Below are positions 33,966 through 46,923 of a stretch of 64,000 bases of DNA, in pieces. Below the pieces are notes generated by a model. It had not been told where the DNA came from. It did not search any database and worked only from the letters and a program-made list of their open reading frames with translations. The stretch spans positions 26,242,523-26,306,522 of the forward strand of contig CM067453.1 of the NCBI GenBank assembly GCA_034508935.3. Reading direction: 5' to 3'. Source of the stretch: Berghia stephanieae. Lineage: Eukaryota > Mollusca > Gastropoda > Nudibranchia > Aeolidiidae. Position 1 is the first letter of the stretch. The number at the start of each line of letters is the position of its first letter. The translations under genes and the position numbers were made by a program.

Positions 33966-36900
33966 ATGGGAAAACATTGTGCAGCTATAGGTTGCACAAA
34001 TACAAGTAAAAAATTGAAAAATAAAATTCTCAAGGAAGGGGTTACATTTCACGGGTTTCCACTGAAAACACCCCGAAGTTCTGGCAAAATGGATTGAGCG
34101 AATTAAAAGAGATGGATTTGTTCCGACACGATATAGCTTCCTTTGTTCGGATCATTTCAATGACGATGATTTCGACTACCAGCCATTTACAGGTAACGTC
34201 TTAATGAATGATTTTCAAACACCAACTTTAAATGTTTCAATGGGTCTGTGTAGCCTACTGACTCTCGTTCTCGTATAAGTAAAGAGACATGGTTTGAATC
34301 CTAGTCGAGTTGGGGAGGGTATGGATGTTTCTGGTCCACAAGGCTCTTCAACTTATCAATAAGAAATTATCCATGCCTCAAAGCCCATGGATTCTGTAAA
34401 ATTAAAATGACATTAAAAATTGTTTGTTACTATTTGGATAGGCCATTAGTATATTTCTAAGAACAGTGCAATTTCTGTATAACGACATTGACCTCTGGTC
34501 TCGATTGTCTTAGCATATATTATTATTATTAATAAAAGCCCTCAAATAGCGACGTACATTTTAGAAAAAAACCCTGTTTAGCAACATTTCTTCTCAATAA
34601 CAATATTGTTTTCATAGTGTAGTTGATTGATTATTTATCAAAACCAATGAGTTTTTCAAGGAGTCAAAATGTTTGTGGTGTTTAGCCAAGTGAGGTTCTA
34701 TTTGGCAACTTTGAATGTCGAAATTAACCACAAGGACCTCTGACAGCAGCAGCTTCCAATGGTCTCACACTACAAACTTATTATGATGGTCTATCCAGGA
34801 AGCGATTTTGTTGCCATATTTGTGTACAGTGGCAAACCAGCCCGGTAGCCTCGTCACAACACTACACTAACCAGATGCTCCGCATTTTCTGGTCTTTGTC
34901 ACAGCGCGACGAGTCTCTTTACCTATCACTTTCAACCTCGCTGACGAATCAAGAATCGAAATGTGTTCTGTTGTATTATTAAACCGGTAATAAGCCCAGA
35001 TAAATGATAGAAGCAAAATGATGTTCAAGCAATGTTTATGATAAAAACAGTGACAATATACAACTGAGAATGAAAATTAGTAAACTCTTTTCAACAGAAA
35101 AATAAACATTTTAATAATAATGCTGAAAATTTATATAGCGCTATAACTCCGAGACACCAGACTCTAAGCGCTTAAATTACAAATTACTTTGGCTGGAACA
35201 TAATCATTTACATACACAAGCACACACACAACACAAACCAAACCTATCTTGCTTCTCATACCATCTACTAAAATCGAAACAGATATGTTTTAAGCGAACG
35301 TTTAAAAATAGACAAAGATTCTTTTTCACGAATGCTCTGTGGTAAGGCGTTCCAAATAGAGGGTCCGAAATGAGAAAAGGATCTCATTCCAGCATTTTTC
35401 CAAATTCGAGGGACAACTAGTTTTGTGGAATCACTGGCCGAACGTAAGGGGCGGGGTTTTGAATTAGTTCTGAAAGGTAGGAAGGGGCAGTACCTTCAAG
35501 ACAACTATACACTAAAACACAAGCTTTGAATTTAATCCTTTTCTCAACAGACAGCCATGCAGGTCATGAAGTAGAAAGTCTGGAATAACGACACCCCTGG
35601 ATAATGACATCATTTTCCACTCCTTATCAAGGGATTGCACTGAACTGAAATTGCAGCCTGATCTACAAACCTAGTCACCCATTCACTGTTCGGTGGACAA
35701 AGGAGCCTTCATTTTCCTTTCTAAATTTACTGTCTGGTTGATCCCAACTCATATAAAATATGTAATTCATAATTACTTTTTTTTAATTACTAAAAAAAAT
35801 TGAGTCAAATTACTCAAGATATCTTATCTTATCTTTTATCAGGCATGCGAATGATCAAGAAAGGGGCGGTGCCTTCAAAGTTTTTCTTTACTCCAGGATG
35901 CACACGGAGGAAACGTTTTTCTTTTGATTTTGGGTAAGTTTGTACAGCGCTGTCCATGAGAATTCAACACTTGATACATGGTTTGAAATTCTTCACCCAC
36001 TGGGATGGGGGGGGGGGGGGGGGGGGGGGGGATATGGCTGTTTTCCCATCTTTGCTGTCCCAGATGTAACCATTTGGTTTTTCCCAAGCGCATTTTAATT
36101 TTAATTTGATTTTGCATAGTAGTGTCTGTAAAAAGCTTAACTGGCTTATGGGCAGGGAGATATTGCTGTTATTTTTTGCCCACCTTTGCTGTCTCTCTCT
36201 TTATTATGTAAAGTGACTATTTGCCTCAAAACAGTATAATGCTGGATTGAACCAGGTACCAAAGAAGTGATTTAAAATTAACAGACTAGAAAGTGACATT
36301 TTATTAAGTTTATGTTACTTTAATAATCTCCTCCATGAAATTAATTGAAGCCTTGAATTTTTCTGTCTACATACCATTTTTAATAAATAGATAAATCCGA
36401 CTTAATACTGCATTTAAGTGGTTCCTCACATTTAGATTTGCCGAGACTCTTGGGGTTTTTTGTTTACTGGGAGAAAGTCAAAGGGATGTCTTTTTGTGAA
36501 TGATGAGAGTTATATCTTTTTTTTTTTTTTCTTGTAAATCATCTCTTTAGAATGTTTTTATTTCATTGTATTTTCTAATCAAAATAAATGTTGTTCTTTA
36601 AATCTTTTTGATTTTATTTTTTTTAACAGTTTATTTTCGTGAATCAAAACATCTTTGATAAAGGAGGTAAAATGTTTTAATTAATTTTTATCAGGTATGA
36701 TCCGATCTGCTTAACTATGATGACAAACCTGATTCTGGCACAGTCTCAGTCATGTTTGTTCACTCTGAGACCCGAAAAAAAAAAGAAAATATAATAAATA
36801 TTTATATGTACTCTTTCATACCAGAGCTTTCACAAATGTTTCGGCACCAACGGACAATGATGATGATTCTAATGCTCCCTTGGAAGGAATTATTGGTATG

Positions 36901-39900
36901 TTGTGTCATTAATTATATTTAAAAAAACTGAGATTTTTATTTTGTTTCATATCCACTAAATATCCTCAAAGCGTTTTACAAAGTAATAAACAAAAATGAA
37001 TATAACAGCTTTAAAAAAGAACAAAATACCAATGAATATTTCAGGCTCAAAACCCCTCTTCAAAACAAAAAACAATAACATAAATACATTACAGTAATTT
37101 ACTAGCTTCTGGAATGTCACCGCTTCGATACATTTCATACCTATTTCAATTCTACCCCTGTTCCTCCCTTTTTTTTTACTCACCAAATTATATGTGTTGT
37201 TTTATATTCCACTCAATTTGGCACTCTTAGTTACCTAGTGAAGCATTTTTTGTTTACATTCCAGGATTTTTCTTCAACAGAGAAGACGTACGAAATATTT
37301 AGTCGTCGCCTGTTTTTTAAGTTATGTATTTGTTTTTATTGTTTTTTGTTGTTGGCTGAAGAAGGGTTTTGAGCTGAAAATGTTCCTTGTTTGGTATTTT
37401 GTTCTTTTTTTAAGCTGTTATATTCATTTTTGCTTATTACTTTTTCCAGTCCACAGCTTCTAGCAGCTTAGAATCACTTTAAAGTTCTTTACAAGGGGTC
37501 TCAAGCCAGCAGCAACACTGAACAGTTAGGATGGGACATGACACCTATAAGGTGCTATACCATATTTTTTGACACAAATAACATTAAGACAGGTGCTCAT
37601 TATACAACTTGAGTATGGTGAGAGAATTTGAGTTAAAAGCCTTCTCTTGACTTTGCATCGTCACAGGACATGAATCAGGGACTTGTGGATCAAAAGCGAG
37701 TGCCACACCACAAGACTACAAAATACGATGAATAAAATCTAGGTCTGAATGGCAGAATCTTTGTAATTTTGCCTGTATATTTTTGAAATTGGATGTGTTG
37801 ACACTCAAATATGTGTTTACGAATCATACAGCTAAAGGTGTGAGTTTGGTGGATGCACTATAGTGTCAAAGAATGTAGTTGGTGAAAAGTTAGTACCATG
37901 AACCCTTGTAGGACAATTGTGAGAACATTTGAGTCAAGTTTTCTAATGTGTATTTTCATCCCCTCATTAGAGATGAAAGTTGTCCGGGTATTCCCAGAAT
38001 TTCATGAATTTTTTTTTTTTCTTTTCTGCCACTATGGAATGGCTAGAAGAAATGAACAAAATAGCCTGTAAGATATGAAACCTTAGTAAAGTTTCATTTT
38101 TTTTTTCTCTGAGGAGGATGGGTAAAATTCTTAATTGTGCGAAAAACCAAACTTTGATATTTCTGGTAATTTTAATACTGAATTTAATTACCAACACGTT
38201 TTACTATGGCATTTTATTATTGATTTGAGGTGATGGGTCACAGTTTTAGGTTTTGATTTTTAAGAAAAATATTGTTTTATTTTTATCTTGTTCAGGACAG
38301 GAAATACCCAAGGGGAAGGAAGGATTTTACACTTTTGAGAAGTTGAAGAAATAGAAGATTTTACTGTCCCAAGCTCAAGGGATCAGTTAGGTATTTATGA
38401 TAATGATGATTCTTCTATACTGCCTCCTGTCAGAATCTCTATCACGTGCTTCATATCACATACTTTTAACATGTTTTCAAAAAGTTTAGCACACTCAAAT
38501 ACACACACAACTCAAATTCACACACACTCACATACACACCCACACAGTCAAACATGCTTGCATCACTGTGAAAGTATTTAATTTCTCTTATAGTTCAATA
38601 ATCCTGTAAGTATTTTGGGTAATTTTAACCCCATGAATGAGGCTATGTGAAAAGGATTTTTTTTTTTGTTTATTTCGGATGTTAAAAAATTGTATTCACT
38701 TTGAAGAAATATTGATACTGGTAATTGGTAAATAATATTTCTTGCATTGAATATTGACAAAGGGTCTAGAATCTAAATGACTTCCACTAATTAGTAAAAC
38801 AGGAACATCTGATTAGGTGTCATTCACTTCATGATGTCAATGAATGTGCTCCATATCACTTTTCCTTTTAACAAAAAGAGTAAAAAATCAGAGATTTTTC
38901 ATAGTGCATATTCACTAACTGTCCACAAAGTGTTTACCAAGGACTCCCAAGCCAACAGCAACATTGAATGGAGGAGAGCTTGTTAGGGTATTATACTGAC
39001 ATGGCAGTTTTTTGAAAAACAAAAATCCCAAATTTTGCAAGCTAAAAACAGCAAAATTTGCAAAAAATTTGGAAAAAAATTGCGATTAATTTTCCTAAAA
39101 CCCATAACAAGTTCATGAAAGAGAAAGGTATTTGTTTGTTTTTAAAGTTTCACGGGGCTTGCAACAAATGTAAGGTCATATCAACTCCAGTAAAAGGAAG
39201 AAATTGATATAGTAAAAAAGACACTACTCTTGATTAATAATTATCTTTCACATTCTACATGAGCTATCAAATGAAAAGAAAAAAAATTCGTCTTTTTTTT
39301 TCTTTCCAGAATCTCGAAACTGCAAAAAATTGCAGATTTTGCGGCCGCAATGCAAATCAGTGATACTTTGCAAGCGATGCAAAAAACTGCCATGCCAGGT
39401 CAATGAATATGCTACATATTACTTTTCCATTTAACAAAAAGAGTAAAAACCTGAGATTTTTTCATAGTGCACATTCACTAACTGTCCACAAAGTGTTTAC
39501 CAAGGACTCACAAGCCAACAGCAACATTGAATAAACAGGAGGAGAGCTTGTTAGGGTATTATAAATTTTTTAATCAACAGAGACAATGTTGTGTTATCAC
39601 TGAAGCAATCCTACCTCTCTGATCTCACCTTTATGGTCACAGACTGGTCTCCCAACCTTTCTTTTGAGCTTTACAAAAAAATATTGAACATATTCACTTA
39701 AAATGCTTAAAGTACATCACAAGGAGTTTCTAGACAACAGCAAGACTTAACATGCAAAATGAGATAAAAGACAATGCTGTTAATGGCCATTTACTCATTT
39801 TACACCAGAGTATGGCGAGAGAATTAGAGTAAAGAGCCTTTTCTTGCTCAACTCCGTGTGCTCAAAGTTGGACTTGAGCCCAGGACTTTCCGATTTGAAT

Positions 39901-42900
39901 GAGAGTGTCATACCACAAGACACATAGCATCAAATACATCTGTTTCAATTTATAAGCATTCATGGCAAACCCCTGCAATATATTTTTTTCATCTTTAATT
40001 AAATGCAATGGTATATTTTATCTCTTTATTCTTCTTTATTCTTTTTTACCATTGTACATCTGGCCAGATCCAACCCCAGCAATCAAATGCGAGATGCTTT
40101 GTGACAGTGAAACTTGTCAGGAGGAAAAACAGAAATTAAATCAAGATTTGTGTCAGGCCTTGCTGACGTTGATGCAACTCAAGGAGAAAATTAAAGTCTT
40201 ACAGATAATGGCAGAGTATGTTTAATTAGGTCATCTCTATTTACATTCATTGATTGAATTTGCTTGTCCCATGATCATTTACTGAGTAATGATTGTGCGG
40301 CTATGTGGTCTTGTGGTATGACACTCGCTTTTGGATCGGAAGGTCCTGTGTTCGAGCCTCGCTCGGCGCATAGTTGAGTCCTTGGAAAAGGCTCTTTACT
40401 CACATTCTCTCACTGTATTTGAGTGTAAAATGAGTACCTGGCTGTTAACATCGCTGTCTCTGTCCAAAAAAAATTTGATATCGCCTAATAGGCATCATGT
40501 CCTGTCCTAGTGTTAAGTGTTGCTGTTGACCAGGGACCCCTTGTAAAGCACTTTGAGTATGTTTAGTGAATATTCCGCTATATAAAAGCTCAATTTAAAA
40601 AAAAAATTATAAATGCCCCACTGGTCTCTCAATGCTGTGGCTTATTGCTTTCTGGGGTTTTTTGTGCAATTTGTGAGTTTTATTCCCTTGTTTGAATTAT
40701 CAAGCCTCAGAAATATTGTTTCCTTTTGAGTAATCTTCATTATAGCGTTCACTGTGTTGGTCACAACTAAGGGGCACAATTGATGGCATACCCCTAATTC
40801 TCAAAACACATACACATACAGAGCTGCCAACAGTATGCCAAAAAAGTAGATGTTTATGCTTTTTCTTACTTCTGCTTTATTTTAATTTTATGTTTTCTCC
40901 TTTAAATTGTATGATTTTTGACATTGGAATTAATTCTCATTATGTAGCTTTGTTTATTCTCATCCTTTCACACTTGGAAGATGAAATATTTTTGAAACAA
41001 TTCTACCACAATAATGGTTTGTTTGGTACCATGTTTACCTTTAAAATGAGAAAGAAAAAAATTTAAGAAAAAAAATAAATTATTAAGCGTCTGATATCTT
41101 TTCCCACACAAACATTTGATTATTTCCAAAATTACTTAATGAGAGTTCTGACTGCTGATTTACAAGTTTGAATACGATTCAATAGTCTGATGTCACGCCG
41201 CCCAGCAACGGCGGCCATCTTGGTTCTAAACAAAGAAAATCATTACTTTTTATTTTTCATGCTGGCTAGAACTTTTCATATGTCTTGTGATCAGAATGTG
41301 TAAAAGTCAAAACATGATCAAATTTAGGGGGGTTTTTTCCTCTGGATACCCTTTATGGTCGCTGGAGAAATATTTCATACGGGTGTCCGCCATTGTTCCG
41401 ATAATTTAGAGCCAGTGTTACTAAGTTACCATGCGTCATTAGGAAGGAATTGACGTTACGACTGTTGAAGAGTATTGTACACTCTTTTCTTTGAGTCTCC
41501 ATCTTTTTTAACAAAGATAGTAAAACCAAAAACTAGAGGTGCCAAAATGAGCCATTAAAATGGAGAGAAAGATAAAAGTGAGTAAATGTGACTCATATAT
41601 AAGGAAACAACACAAAACAAACACGTTTCGACCCTTGGCCTTCGTCATGAGACAAACAACAAAACACAAATATGTGAGGTTGCAAAATATCACATTTTGT
41701 CGAATGTGGAAATAATGTAAATGTATCGAGAGGTTGTTAGATGTGGATGCAAGAAGAGGCCCAAGAGAAGGGAGAAGGGGATAAATGGGGGAGAGAGGGA
41801 GGATATCCATGTGTTTGTGTTTGTTTTTATTGTATTGAGGTTAGTAGCTCTAGATATAATCATATATAGTTGCATGAATTTCGTCAATGGTTGAGTGATA
41901 AAGACACGTCCTGAATCAGAAGTTCATGGGTTTGAATCCTGATGGAGAGACCTGAGATTTTTTCTCATGACTGCAGAGTTTTTAAGGCTCTGGCCACAGC
42001 CATCATATCTTCCTGCTTGCTTCTCAAAAATTACAAGACATTACATAGCCAAGTCATCAAAAGATGATAAACATTCTTATGAATTTGATGGTACAGGAAG
42101 TGAAGAGAATAAATTTTTTAATATTGTCTAGAGCACGTCTCAATACAGTCTTTGCTGATTTTCTTCTGTAGTGGTCACAACATTCTTTGCCCTAACTTTT
42201 AGAAGTAAAAGTAGGCTTTAAAAACAAACACGAGATTTTATATCAAGCAATATCCACTGAACGCACTTAAATCATTTTACAGGGGTGCCAAGCCAACCAC
42301 AACACTCAATATATGTATGGAAAGAGCCAGTGAGGTATTATGTGAGGCTAGCTGAGAAAATCCGGGAAGATGCGGCAAGCAAAAAATTTATAACTTAGGG
42401 TTCTAACAGACATAGAAAGAAAATTTAAAGTGGTAAATGATCAGAAAGATGTGGTCTACACCACTGCATACTTTACTCAATTTATGAAATTTGCTCATCT
42501 TTCCGGGTTTTCTCAGCCAGCCACACATTATTTTTTCAATAGAGATGATGCTGTTGTCATCAAGGCTCTCATTTTTACACCCGATTAAGTTGAGAAAAGC
42601 AAGGAAAGAGACTTTTCCAAGGACTTTGCTTTTTGTCATCGCACCCGATAACAAGATTTGAGGCTTTGATCCACTAGTTTCAAGCCAAGTGTCATACCAC
42701 TAAACCACAATCACACATAGGCCAGTATTTTACCATGGCAATGGCAATGCGCTGTCCTATAACAATCTAATTTAAAATGGCGATGCGATGTTATATGAGG
42801 AAGACAACTGCATTCCTTCAGTAACTTGACGTTCAAACATGATGACAACATGAGGGGGAATGAAGAATAAAAAGAAGCATAGCCTAATGTCTTTTAATAC

Positions 42901-45065
42901 CTTAACAACAAAATTTATAGGTCTATCAAATTTCTTTGTAAAGTCACCTGTTGTTTGTTTGTTTTTTTTCCTTTTCTTTGGAGCTTTGTGGTATCGAGAT
43001 ATGACACTCTCCATTGGAGTGTTAGGTCCCTAGTCGGAGCCCTACTGTGGGCAGTGAAAAGTTGAATCATTAGAAGAGAGAATTTTCTCACCACACCTCA
43101 CAGACAACATGACTTGTCTTACATGTTAAGTGTTGCTGTTGACTTGGGGTGTCTTGTAAAGCACTTTGAGCATATTTAGTGGATATTGTACAAATCCTTT
43201 TTTTTTTAAAATGTTGTTTGCCTTTTTTTTTTTTTTTTTTGTTTATTTTCCTCGTATACATTTTGCTTTACTTAACCTAAACTTTGTTTTTGCTTGTCAG
43301 GAGGACTGAGAAAGATTTGTCCGCTAGTGGTGACAAAGTGGGTAAGACTGAATTGGACAATATTTTTGGACTAGTTCGATACATACTGGATCAATTAGAA
43401 GTAAGTTAAATACTCAATATAAATGTAAGAGATATTGAACAGAAATTAATATAGTAGCTTTATAAAAGAACAAAATATTTAATACGGAATATTTCGGGCT
43501 CAACCCTTCTTTAGCCAACTATTAAAATGACAATACTTCACAATTTGAAGTGTCAAGTATTTAATTGTTTTTCGTTGAAGAAGGGTTTTGCGCCCAAAAT
43601 GTCACATAGTATTTTGTTATTTAATTTTCATTCCTGTTCAACACTGTTTACAGTAAACAGGTCTAGCAGCTTAATATTCTAGTATATATAATTGGCATTT
43701 CTAGTCTCACGACTCTCAATTTACTTCATAATGATTCATTTATTAACTGATAATAATAATAATAGAAATATTAATAATAATGATAATAATAATGATTAAA
43801 GAAGAAAAAGACAACCCCAGCCGTAATGCAATCCACCAGCCATTGTCCTGTTTGTTCACCCTAAAGAAAGCCAATGTGATCTGGTTGTACCGTAAGAAGA
43901 CATTTCTTTCCTTCTGTGCCGACTGGCACATAGGGCCGTCATAAATCTCCATGTATCCCTGGCATGGGCCATCTCTTCAGCTTCCTCACATGATAGTCCT
44001 CCTTTCCTTAAATCCTACTCTATGGTCGGCCTCCAAGTCAATGTCGGCCTACCTCTCTTTCGAATTCCAAATTCTACTAGCTCTTGTTATTTTAAGACTG
44101 CCCAATTGTTTCTTTTGCATTTTATTTACTTGAAGGAATTAAGAATCATTTGTAAAACCATTTGAGTGAACATATTTAATGGACATTGCTATTTCTTAAA
44201 GCTCAAGATTCTTATAAGATGCAGTTTTATTCCATTTACGTTCATTGATTTGTTTAACAAAAATGATTGACATCTTGATTTGCAAAGGGGGGCTCAAACC
44301 AGAGACCCGCACAAGACTACAAAATCACACCACAAATTGTGTACAAATATTCAATTAGATTTCAAGCAATCAATTTTGTCTTTTCCTTTTTTTTTTTTTT
44401 TTCAAAATTAGGTTGACATTTCATCAGAGAAAGGGTCAGAGCCTTCACCTGTCAATCAGACAGATGATAGAGGAGAAGTCAGAAATATTCACCGTCTTTC
44501 TGCCTCAAATCAAACATCCATGAAATCTGTCATGTAAGAAATCATATTCCATAAATTAAAAAAAAACAGTCAATATAGACATTTATATATGGGACATCTC
44601 TGTGAGTAAAACCATAGAAGGAGGTGATGCTATAGAAACTGAGGTAAACTCCGGCTCTATGCGTCTAATGCTGTCCCTGCAGAAAATTGCAAATGAAAAC
44701 CCAAAAATTTGCACCCAAAATTTAAAAAATTGCATGCAAAAAATGCAAAAATTGCAAGGAAAAATTGCAAATTTAAGACATTGTTTTCAATAAACAGCGC
44801 ACAATAATTTATTCTTGCTTTAATTCTATGACAAGCACAGTCCACCAATTTTAGTTGGTATGTATTATACAGTATTGTGTCCATAAATTACATTAAATTA
44901 CATTGATATTGACATTGCATACTCAGAAAATAAATATTATGCCATCTATATATACAGGGGATGCCACCAGGAGATTTTGAAAAAAAAAACAAAAAACAAC
45001 ACTTTTATACAAATGTATGGATTCCTAAAATTTATGTGGTAGAAAAGCTCATAAATTTTTTAAAA

Positions 45066-45132
<67 letters not shown>

Positions 45133-45136
45133 TATT

Positions 45137-45167
<31 letters not shown>

Positions 45168-45178
45168 ATATCATTATT

Positions 45179-45210
<32 letters not shown>

Positions 45211-45399
45211 GTTTACAAGTACATCTACACATCATAATAATACAGTGGAACTCGGGAATAACGAGGTCGAGGGGACCGACCATAAAAACTTTCTATTTCC
45301 GAGTTACATGAATCTATGTTAATGGTAGTATATTAAACACTCATAATAAAAAAAAATGTAAAAAATAGATAAATTAAAAACAAAAAAAACAAAAAAAAA

Positions 45400-45485
<86 letters not shown>

Positions 45486-45646
45486 TATATACATATATAA
45501 AATTAAGCCTGAAACATTGATGTAGACTGCCCCAAACATTGTGGTAAATATTTTAAATAATAATTCGCTCCATTACTACATGTCGAGCACTTTTCGTACC
45601 ATATTTGTATCAAACACGATTCAATACATATATATATATATATAAT

Positions 45647-45720
<74 letters not shown>

Positions 45721-46891
45721 ATAATAGATTGATGTTAGCAATAAACTATTATTAAATAGCATCTTTAATAGTTTTGTGTAACGGTGGCAGTAGTATTTTC
45801 CTATGTTTAGCATTATATGATTATATGTGACTATAGAACATGGAAAATTGCAAAAAATTCGGCAATTGTCAAAATTGCAAAAAATTGCAGCCGCAAGCGC
45901 CGCGATTTCCTGGAGGGACAGCTAATGGCTCTGAAGGAATACTACTAGTACTACTTGCTTTAACCAGACCTGCCTTCTTGAAAATCTAAAAATTCGTAAT
46001 TTTTGAGAGGAAAATATTGTGGTCGCTATAGTTTTTAAAACTTTTAAAATCACCAATTACCCTCATAAGGATTAAATAATACTTAAAAATCCCCATAATG
46101 ATGTAGTCTGGCATCAACTTTCATTTTCAATAAGTTTTAATGATATTATGATACTCATGAAGTTCTGAACTTGGAGCCAAAATTTCGTAATTCTATGAAT
46201 TTTTTGTTGTAGAAGGCAGGTCTGCTTTAACCCATAACTGAGTTATTCTTAATTGATGAATTATTTAGATATTAATGTAAAATAAGGGTACTTATTCTGG
46301 GTGGGGTTTCCGACCTCCCATAGTGGGCAGGGAGGTACTTGCTGTGTCTTCTATCCTCCTGTATCTGTTTTCCAATTGCTTTCTTTGTCTTTGTCTTGGA
46401 ATGAGATTACTAAGTTATGTCCTGACCCTGGCTGGAGTCCTTGGCTGGGAGGGAAACAGTCGAGTGTATAGTTATAGTTTGGGGAAATGATTTTCTTTTC
46501 CTTGTATATTCTTCTCTCTGTTACTGTTATGTTCTGTTTCTTTTTTTCTTTTTTTTTTTGTTCGTTTGTTTATTTTTTTAACATATGATTTGTATACATT
46601 TGAGTGTATTTCTCTTAGTGGGATCCTTGCTGCTGTCTGGATGAGACTTTTAGGTGATCTAAAACTAAGTACATTGACGGAATGCTCTTGGAATCTACAT
46701 CTGCTCCTTATTTGTACCAATTCCCCTTTGTCTTACATTTTCTTGGGTGATTTGATTGTAAATCTAGAATATTTTGACTATTTCATTTTCTTCCTTTTAC
46801 CGGCGCTGATATGACCTAAATGTGTCGCAAGCGCCATAAAACCCTTAAACAACAAAAACATAAATGTACTTATTCGTTTGTTTTGGGGTTT

Positions 46892-46923
<32 letters not shown>

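Larger units (their letters stand above)
38836..39563. repeat. 160-bp direct repeats flanking a TIR element
   Basis: 38836-38995 and 39399-39563 are near-identical direct copies running from GTCAATGAAT to GGGTATTATA. Each contains an antisense SINE tail piece (CACAAAGTGTTTACCAAGGA). Between them lies only the 395-bp TIR element plus 4 bp on each side. Confidence 0.85.
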
